Source of the DNA: Brachynemurus nebulosus
Taxonomy: Eukaryota; Arthropoda; Insecta; Neuroptera; Myrmeleontidae
NCBI GenBank assembly: GCA_035578155.1
Contig: JAPWDM010000013.1
Coordinates: 6,969,527 to 7,033,526 of the forward strand
Length of the DNA stretch: 64,000 nucleotides
Direction of reading: 5' to 3'
Below the pieces are notes generated by a model. It saw only the letters and a program-made list of their open reading frames with translations. It was not told the origin of the DNA and did not search any database. Position numbers and translations under genes: made by a program. Positions 57,950-64,000 of this stretch are shown here, piece by piece. The first letter of the stretch is position 1. Each line of letters starts with the position of its first letter.

Positions 57950-58605
57950 GTACGATATATTTTCTGAAAAAAGTGCTTAGGACCAAAGTTATAGAATTCA
58001 AAGTGATGCACTTGATGATGACTTTGAAGTTGACCTTGAGGTCAATTTCCAAAGTCATTTGAAAATCATTTAATATTTTTCAAAAGGAGTAGCTTACTTT
58101 TCACCCCTAAATGGTTCAAAGTATATTCGAACGAATTTCACATGCAAGATAGAAAATAAGTGATCAAGAAGTAATTTTGAAAAATACTTGCTCAATCGCA
58201 ATCGGAAAAATAATAGTTAATCATATGTTCAATTGAATTCCTAATATGATAACTATAGAGTAGCAATAAAAATTTTAAAAAATTTTGAAAATTTATAATA
58301 TAACATAAAGTTAATGTTTAACTTACAATTAGAGTGATATTAAATCTTTTCTTAACTTTACTTCTAAAATTACTTACAAAAATGTTTTCTTCTAATTTTT
58401 TCTATAAATCAACTTTGAAGATAGATTGAGTCAATACATGAAATTACTGCTTATAGGTACAGGATATGGTCAAAGTTCGGCAATGGCTAATCATTTTCAA
58501 CTGACCTTGAAAATCGATTTCAGGGTCACTATCAAGTGCATCGCTTCAAATTCTACAAATTTGGTACTCAGCCCTTTTTTCAGAAAATGTGTCGTTTCAA
58601 AAATA
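57950..58605. repeat. Inverted pair of about 125-bp repeats
   Basis: 57960-58085 contains TTTTCTGAAAAAAGTGCTTA, GAATTCAAAGTGATGCACTT and AAAGTCATTTGAAAATCATT. The minus strand of 58483-58605 reads TTTTCTGAAAAAAGGGCTGA, GAATTTGAAGCGATGCACTT and AAGGTCAGTTGAAAATGATT. About 400 bp of AT-rich spacer separates them. They could be TIRs of one old element or two inverted copies. Confidence 0.75.
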
Positions 58606-58942
58606 TCTAGCTATAACTGTTTTCATCTACAGAGGTTGAATGGTGTTTTCTACCCCTAAAAAGCGTATTTAGCCGAAATAAAAAAACACGTATTTAATAT
58701 TTTTCGCTGTTTAATAAGTATGTTAAGTTTCATTCAAATTGGCAAGTATTAGTTGGGTAGTGTTATTTGTCAGAATGTTTTGCCGATCTAGTTTTTTCAA
58801 TATTTCTTTGCTCGTTTTCAGAATTTGTATTTTAATTTCTACGGACAAATAACTCATTCTTTTCTTCGATTTGAGTAACTTTTATTTGCTGATGTTGACC
58901 ATTATTTGATCGAAACATATCAAATATTTTTCAATGATTTTT
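58606..58942. other. Unassigned sequence
   Basis: No gene; GATCGAAACATATC at about 58909 recalls the phrase at 21710. Confidence 0.45.
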
Positions 58943-59438
58943 TTAGCGAATGTCGAAAATTTTGAAAATTTTTTCACCGTTAGTAAGTTAAAGTATTTGA
59001 ATGCATTAAGTAATTAAATGATGTCCACAAGAACCTTACGGACTACCATAAGTTATATGAGATCCCTAGGACCCGTTTTTTACTGTTAGGATAAACTTTT
59101 TACTAAAATTATTTTAGATGAATAAAGGTTATGTTGTATGATTTCCGCCAGGGTTTACTGTTCCCATTATTGTAAAAAATAAACTAACCGACCGATTTTG
59201 AAAATTTTTTCACTGTTAGAGAACTAAATTATTTTAGATGGATACAACTATGCTGCACAAAGTCCGTTCGGGTTCTTGGGTCCCAAAAATATCAAAACTA
59301 ATTACCCAGCCGATTTTAAAAAATCTTTTACTCTTAGAAAGCTAAACTATTTTAAATAGGTACAGTTCTTAGATGAGATCCGCCAGTCCCCAAAATTTGG
59401 AAATTCGCTATGTTATGCAGATGCTGCGACAGGGGTAT
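58943..59438 (-). mobile_element. HINE-like element with about four 120-bp units
   Basis: Read on the minus strand it starts ATACCCCTGTCGCAGCATCT, then TAGCGAATTTCC and GGCGGATCTCATCTAAG. It follows the 9093 copy through about four satellite units and the degenerate block GATCTCATATAACTTATGG, and stops at ACATTCGCTAA. The (TA)n and 3' blocks of the longer copy are missing. The expanded regular array is absent here, so this is the short state of that subfamily. Confidence 0.82.
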
Positions 59439-59639
59439 TTAATCTGACAAACACAAAAATATTGCAGATCCATGGTAACGCGATTTAAAAATGAAATATT
59501 ATTGATCAAAAAGTGTCAGAGATCACATTGATCCTGAGAAAAATTTCTCACCATACTTGCCCCACGTTCGATAAATCTGTTTCCAGCCTGTATATGTAAC
59601 CGTGTATGTATTATTATTAAAAATGAGTGTATGTTAACT

Positions 59640-60240
59640 AATATGTAATTTAAGAGGGTGACTCACCCCCTCTCCAATGTTGCTCAAACTGAATTTTGAA
59701 ATCGAAAATTTCATTTCTACGTTATTTCAAATGTCTTAAACTATTTTCCATGAAGAAGAACTTCTTAAACTACACAAGTAGTACGACTATTCGACACAGT
59801 CACTCCCTAGTTAACTACCCCTAGACTTAATATTAGGACATTGAGCAAAAATAGGTCAATTAGATTTTCTGACGTAGATTTCAAATCTGTAAACAGAATT
59901 TTTATATTGTTTAATTTTATCCCCTTTTTGCAAAATTAACCCCTAAATTTTAACCCCCAGCCACCCCTCTTGACACAATTTGAACGAATTGCATACCAAT
60001 AAATAGCTCTTTAAAAAAGAGCAATACTGCCAATTTAAACTTTTGCTCTATCTCTTACTGTTTTCGAGATATTTAAAAAATTAAATTTTTACCCCAATTT
60101 TTGGAGGGCGATTTCACCCCTTCAAGCCGTTTTTCCGCCGATAAAAAAAAATACGTGTCGCTTATTTTTTAGTGTTCTACAACATATCTAAGTTTCATCA
60201 AAATCGATAGGTCCGGCCTCGGGCCCTTTACTTGTAAGAA
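59640..60240 (+). repeat. Old interspersed repeat, family E, copy 3
   Basis: The second half matches family E: TTTTTACCCCAATTTTTGG, GGGCGATTTCACCCCTTCAA, AAAAATACGTGTCGCTTA, GTTCTACAACATATCTAAG and TTTCATCAAAATCGATAGG. The first half (CACCCCCTCTCCAATG) may belong to a longer version. Confidence 0.65.
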
Positions 60241-60344
60241 ATACGTATGAGCAAATGACAGTTCCAATTCCTTTTGGCCGTTCATATTTGCGAAATTATT
60301 TATTTCCGGCAAACATCGAAATTACAGTTGACGTGCTATACAAT

Positions 60345-60560
60345 TTACTCGTACCTGGCGACTGTATCCGAACGTGTGTACTGTGTACAATCTAAAGCAG
60401 CAAACACTCTCGGAAACCGCGTAATGTTATAAAAATTTTCTTTAACTTGCGCCTTTTCGACGTCAGTTGTTGGAAATTTAATGAATTCTTCACGCAACAA
60501 AGCAATTTTGTGTGACACTAATTTCACTACTTTGCTAGTAGTAGCTTTGAAAACTTCTCC
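60345..60560 (-). pseudogene. HARBI1-like (PIF/Harbinger) transposase fragment
   Basis: About 70 codons on the minus strand, from just after a TAA near 60560 to the stop at 60345. Readable motifs are EVFKATTSKVVKLVSHKIAL, EEFIKFPTT and NITRFPRVFAALDCT. This matches the stretch of HARBI1-like DDE_Tnp_4 transposases that ends at the first catalytic Asp (FPxVxGAxDCTH). After DCT the sequence diverges (QYTRSDTVARYE) and stops. The other catalytic residues are absent; intact proteins are about 350 residues. It lies about 0.8 kb from a Harbinger-type MITE (61354-61804), but a link between them is not shown. Confidence 0.78.
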
Positions 60561-61350
60561 TTAAAAAAAACATTATTTCTGAAGATAATGTACTATTCCT
60601 AAAAAAAAGATACATTACTGCTTAGTTGAAATACTTATTATTTAAAAAACAGCATACCAGTTCGTTTTGTGTTGTATTCGTGGGCGAATTTTTTCCAAAA
60701 TAAAAATTCCTTTCGCATTCGAAATTTTGTGTAAAAATTCAAATCGTCGCAAATATTAAAATGATTTGGATGAAAACATATTGTTTTTTTTTACATAAAC
60801 GTTAAGTCATACAAATAGGTTATGTTATAAGAATCTTTTGACAAAAAAAAAAATAATTTATTTTAAAAAGATTATAAAGGTACGGACACACGACACGCTT
60901 TTGGTGTAGAAGTTTTTTTTTTTTACAAAAGGACAGAAAAGTTGATTTAAGATACTACCAACAAGGTAATCCTAAATTGTGAGACGCATCCAAAAGATAA
61001 TACAGAGATAATATTATATTACAACTCTAAGAAAAAAGTAAACGCAATAAAATTTTACAAGTTGGATTTACACTATAGCAAAAAATGAAATAAATTATTT
61101 TCAGTACGAAACTGCCGTCTTGCAGCAACATTTATAAAAATATTAGTTTTCAATTCAAAATAGAATATGGCAATACAAAATACGATTTAGAAATGTTAAA
61201 TTATAATCTAAATCAGGTGTTGTGTGAAATGTCTGACACTATTCTATTCGCCGTGTGTGACACTACTGTGTAAACAACCTCAAATATTTGCTAGAGAAGT
61301 CTAGCAACTCGAGTGTATACAACTGTTCTAGCCTGATCTAGACTGCAAAT
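60561..61350. other. Unassigned AT-rich sequence
   Basis: GTACGGACACACGACACGC at about 60881 looks like a TIR start of Harbinger type, but no partner was confirmed. Confidence 0.4.
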
Positions 61351-61353
61351 TTA

Positions 61354-61804
61354 AGCCGCTGCTACACGATGCTACGAACACCTTCCAACATTCGACGTTG
61401 GATGGTTCATAGCATCGTGTAGCCGTTGTTCGAACCTACGAGTGTCCAATGTCGAGCGTCAAACGTTCGCATTTGGTCGTGTCCCGTTCGATGTCGGTAT
61501 TTTTGCACCGAGTCAAAGGGGTGCTTCGAACGTTTGAAGGTCAATGTTGGTTCGTTGGTTGGTTCGACTCAGCAGCTGCACGCTCGTTCATGTGAAGAGA
61601 GACAACATCAGTGTATAACATTAGAGATAACATCAGACAGATAACATCGTCCACTGAGTACCAACACATCATCATTCGTATTGGATCAAACATTCGATTC
61701 ACCGTGTAGCAGATACATTCGTCGCACCAACTATCGAACTTAACTGCCTCAAACGTTCGATCGAATGTTGGAAGGAACGTTCGTAGCATCGTGTAGAACC
61801 CGCT
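61354..61804. mobile_element. PIF/Harbinger MITE, solo copy, 451 bp
   Basis: Ends AGCCGCTGCTACACGATGCT and, reversed, AGCGGGTTCTACACGATGCT, with TTA on both sides (61351-61353 and 61805-61807). It is the reverse complement of the inner copy at 37791-38235, with few differences. The left part has a secondary palindrome around TCGACGTTGGATGGTTCATA. Frames on both strands are repeat artefacts. Confidence 0.92.
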
Positions 61805-61825
61805 TTACTTGAACGTGTAAACCAA

Positions 61826-62640
61826 CGGGCCAAACTACTATATGATAGTTAGTATTCCGACTGTAGCAGAAAGGTGACGTAAAATCTCCTCCACTTCGCA
61901 TCACTATGCTGTGTAAGTACAAACTGTTTGTAGTGGTTTAGGCTTGATGTTTGCTTCTGTGTGAGTATTTACACACACAATTACAAAACACGTATTATCG
62001 GACAGAGCAACGTGCAGGTCAAGTAACAATGGTCTTACAATACATAACAATCGTAGTGGATTCGATGACCGACACCGACTGACTAAATGCCTTAAGCTGT
62101 GACAGACCAACAAATGACTCCAAGCGAACTAAACTTTTTTGATATTAGTTTGCTTCTAGTGTTCTATAGTGTAAACATTGCACACAATAATGCTAATTTA
62201 GATGTCGCGTTATTTTGATGTCTCGTGTATCCGTAGCTTTATGTACATATGTTGTAGGTACCTATCATGTATTATATACTGTGTGATACAAGGGGACAAA
62301 CTAGATTGGCTTTGCCTCTGTTCCACTTGTAATGAGTTTGTGACGTAGTCTGTTTGTGTACATACACACTGTTTGCAGTGTATTAGTTTGGTTTTTTGTA
62401 GTAGTATGTGTATACACACATACAATCACATCACACGTATTACCAGAGAGAGCTGTTCAACGTGCTCAACTAACAATGGGTATATTGTTAATATAATGGT
62501 GTGTTGACTCGACGACGACTACTGACGGACTAATGTCTTAAGCTGTGACTGGCTTACAAATGACTCCAAGCGAATTTCACTTTTTTTATGTTAGTTGGCT
62601 TCTAGTGTTCTATGGTGTGACACTTTCAAAATAGAGTATA
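61826..62640 (+). repeat. Tandem duplication, offset about 446 bp
   Basis: Two diverged units in the same direction, about 61826-62190 and 62288-62635. The anchor CTTAAGCTGTGAC lies at 62091 and 62537. Other shared blocks are CACGTATTA, AACAATGG, ACAAATGACTCCAAGCGAA, TTAGTT(T/G)GCTTCTAG and TGTTCTAT(A/G)GTGT. No open frame is shared. Parts recall 7355-7500. Confidence 0.85.
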
Positions 62641-64000
62641 CTCACTATATATATAGGTAGCATGTGTAAATTACGTATGTATATTTTGAGTAAAATTCAA
62701 AACGTCAAATGTCAAAAACTAATATATTTAAATAGCAATTAAATTGAATTTGAATGAATTTAAAAAATATTGTTAAAGTTTGCATTTTTTTGATAGTAAT
62801 TTACTGTTAATATGTAGGTAATATTAAAATCATTTAGGTAATTTAATATGTAGGTAATATTAAAATCATTTAAATATCCATAAACGACACAGTAATAATC
62901 ATGTACCTAATAGTATAGGCGTCAATTATATTTTTTTTATTTATACCTTACTGCTAACAAGAAAGATTAAAAAAAAATTTAGCAATTAAGAAAAAAATCT
63001 AATTAATTTCTAATTCTATACGTTCGATTATTAAACAATTAGCAGTTAGGTCCAAAATTAATGTCTTAAATTTTTTATTTTTGTAATTAAGAAAAATATC
63101 CCCTTTACTCCAAAAAGTTGGGGAGCTGAGTTCAGCAAACAGAAATGCAAGTTGGCCACACATTAGAATAGTATTTTTGTGAAACGATAAGGCTTACTCA
63201 GAGGTTATGACCTCTGAGTAGCCTAAAAAAGCGGTTTACTCACTGTTTATTAAAACGTCTACAAAGGCATACAAATAAAAGAACATTATCTCAGTGCATA
63301 GTATAACTCGTGTACATACCAAAACTAAATATTACTGATCAAATCGCGAGAGGGGGCGAGCGTTATCTGCAAAGGAGCAGCAACTTGGCTGTGCAGCGGC
63401 TCCCAAATAAATATTTTTCTACTTGAAAAAAATTTTTTTCGTCATGTTTTATATATCACCGCATTTGTAAAGAACCACAGAACGAAATAAAAACAAAAAA
63501 CGAGATTCGAAAATAATTAGTTTATTAGCCGTTTCTGGCGTGAACTCCCCCTTAACACTACATTAAATAAAATTGAAACAAATTATAATTTACCTTATAT
63601 AACAAATTAAATTACCTATATACCTTTAGGTGTTTTAATATGTGGATGAAAAGTCATCTTTGTACCGTAAAAAGCAAGTAAAAAAGAAAAAATCATGAAA
63701 ATTTTTAATATGCAAATTACTTTGCATCAAAGCGGTAAATAAAAGAGTGATAAAATATTCAGAACAAAGGAATCATAAACAATAAAAAAAATATTACCTA
63801 ACATGAAACAACATTGTTAGCAGTTACTATACGGAAAGTGAAAAATATTAGGATATACGGATTTTACTGAAACCGTATTCTTCGTTGAAAAACTATCTGA
63901 AAATTTTGACAAAGTATGTAGTATATACCTAATAAATCGTTACCTTTTAATGATCAAATTTGTATAGATTATATTTGAATGGATGGTAGTTTACAGACTT
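62641..64000. other. AT-rich tail with a short direct repeat and a hairpin
   Basis: A 30-bp exact direct repeat starts at 62807 and 62843 (TTAATATGTAGGTAATATTA core). At 63191-63223 a strong stem-loop GGCTTACTCAGAGGT-TATG-ACCTCTGAGTAGCC is present, with one bulged base. No gene. Confidence 0.6.

Overview
This is 64 kb of AT-rich eukaryotic DNA with no intact protein-coding gene. The mix of transposon ends (hAT, piggyBac, pogo/Tc1, PIF/Harbinger, Helentron-like), tRNA-derived SINEs and long (TA)n arrays points to an arthropod, most likely an insect; nothing in the window fixes the species. No tRNA, rRNA, CRISPR array or bacterial feature is visible. The open frames are short and mostly noise. 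Three are recognisable debris of transposases: a pogo-like C-terminus at 19.8-20.7 kb, a Tc1-like C-terminus at 32.5-32.7 kb and a HARBI1-like fragment at 60.3-60.6 kb. Two weak exon candidates (7.7-8.0 kb plus strand, 40.34-40.47 kb minus strand) would make the region intronic or intergenic.

Layout. 0-8.5 kb: old repeats, an inverted MITE pair around (TA)n, a 667-bp MITE and a possible promoter with a first exon. 8.5-12.0 kb: a long element with CACTGAG ends, split by a 2.55-kb Helentron/HINE-like element that carries a 120-bp satellite. 13-19.4 kb: a 148-bp tandem repeat, two piggyBac MITEs, a pogo MITE, a third copy of the CAGGGTGTAA MITE and a SINE. 19.4-21.1 kb: a pogo-like element whose decayed transposase tail is cut by a hAT element. 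21-32 kb: mostly unassigned AT-rich sequence with a word-repeat MITE, a hAT MITE and a Harbinger-like element. 32-36 kb: two SINEs, a Tc1 remnant and three HINE copies. 37.3-39.6 kb: a Harbinger MITE inserted in a copy of its own family, then a ~170-bp satellite. 42-48 kb: a 639-bp TIR element, a (TA)n array, a near-perfect 216-bp palindrome and a three-level nest. 49-56 kb: five hAT elements, four with clear 8-bp target duplications and one nested in another, a second CACTGAG element, and a hAT carrying a HINE. 57-62.6 kb: old repeats, another HINE, the HARBI1 relic, a solo Harbinger MITE and a 446-bp tandem duplication.

The window is best read as a record of successive insertions. Order can be inferred in several places: HINE into CACTGAG element; HINE into hAT; hAT into pogo; hAT into hAT; Harbinger into Harbinger; piggyBac into a TTAAGTCCA element. 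The most interesting family is the HINE-like one (six copies). It has a fixed 5' block, a subterminal inverted repeat, a 3' hairpin ending in CTAA whose stem changes in a paired way between copies, a (TA)n block and, in one copy, an expanded 120-bp satellite.

All family assignments were made by eye from termini, target duplications and short peptide motifs. Copy boundaries are exact where a target duplication is given and approximate elsewhere.
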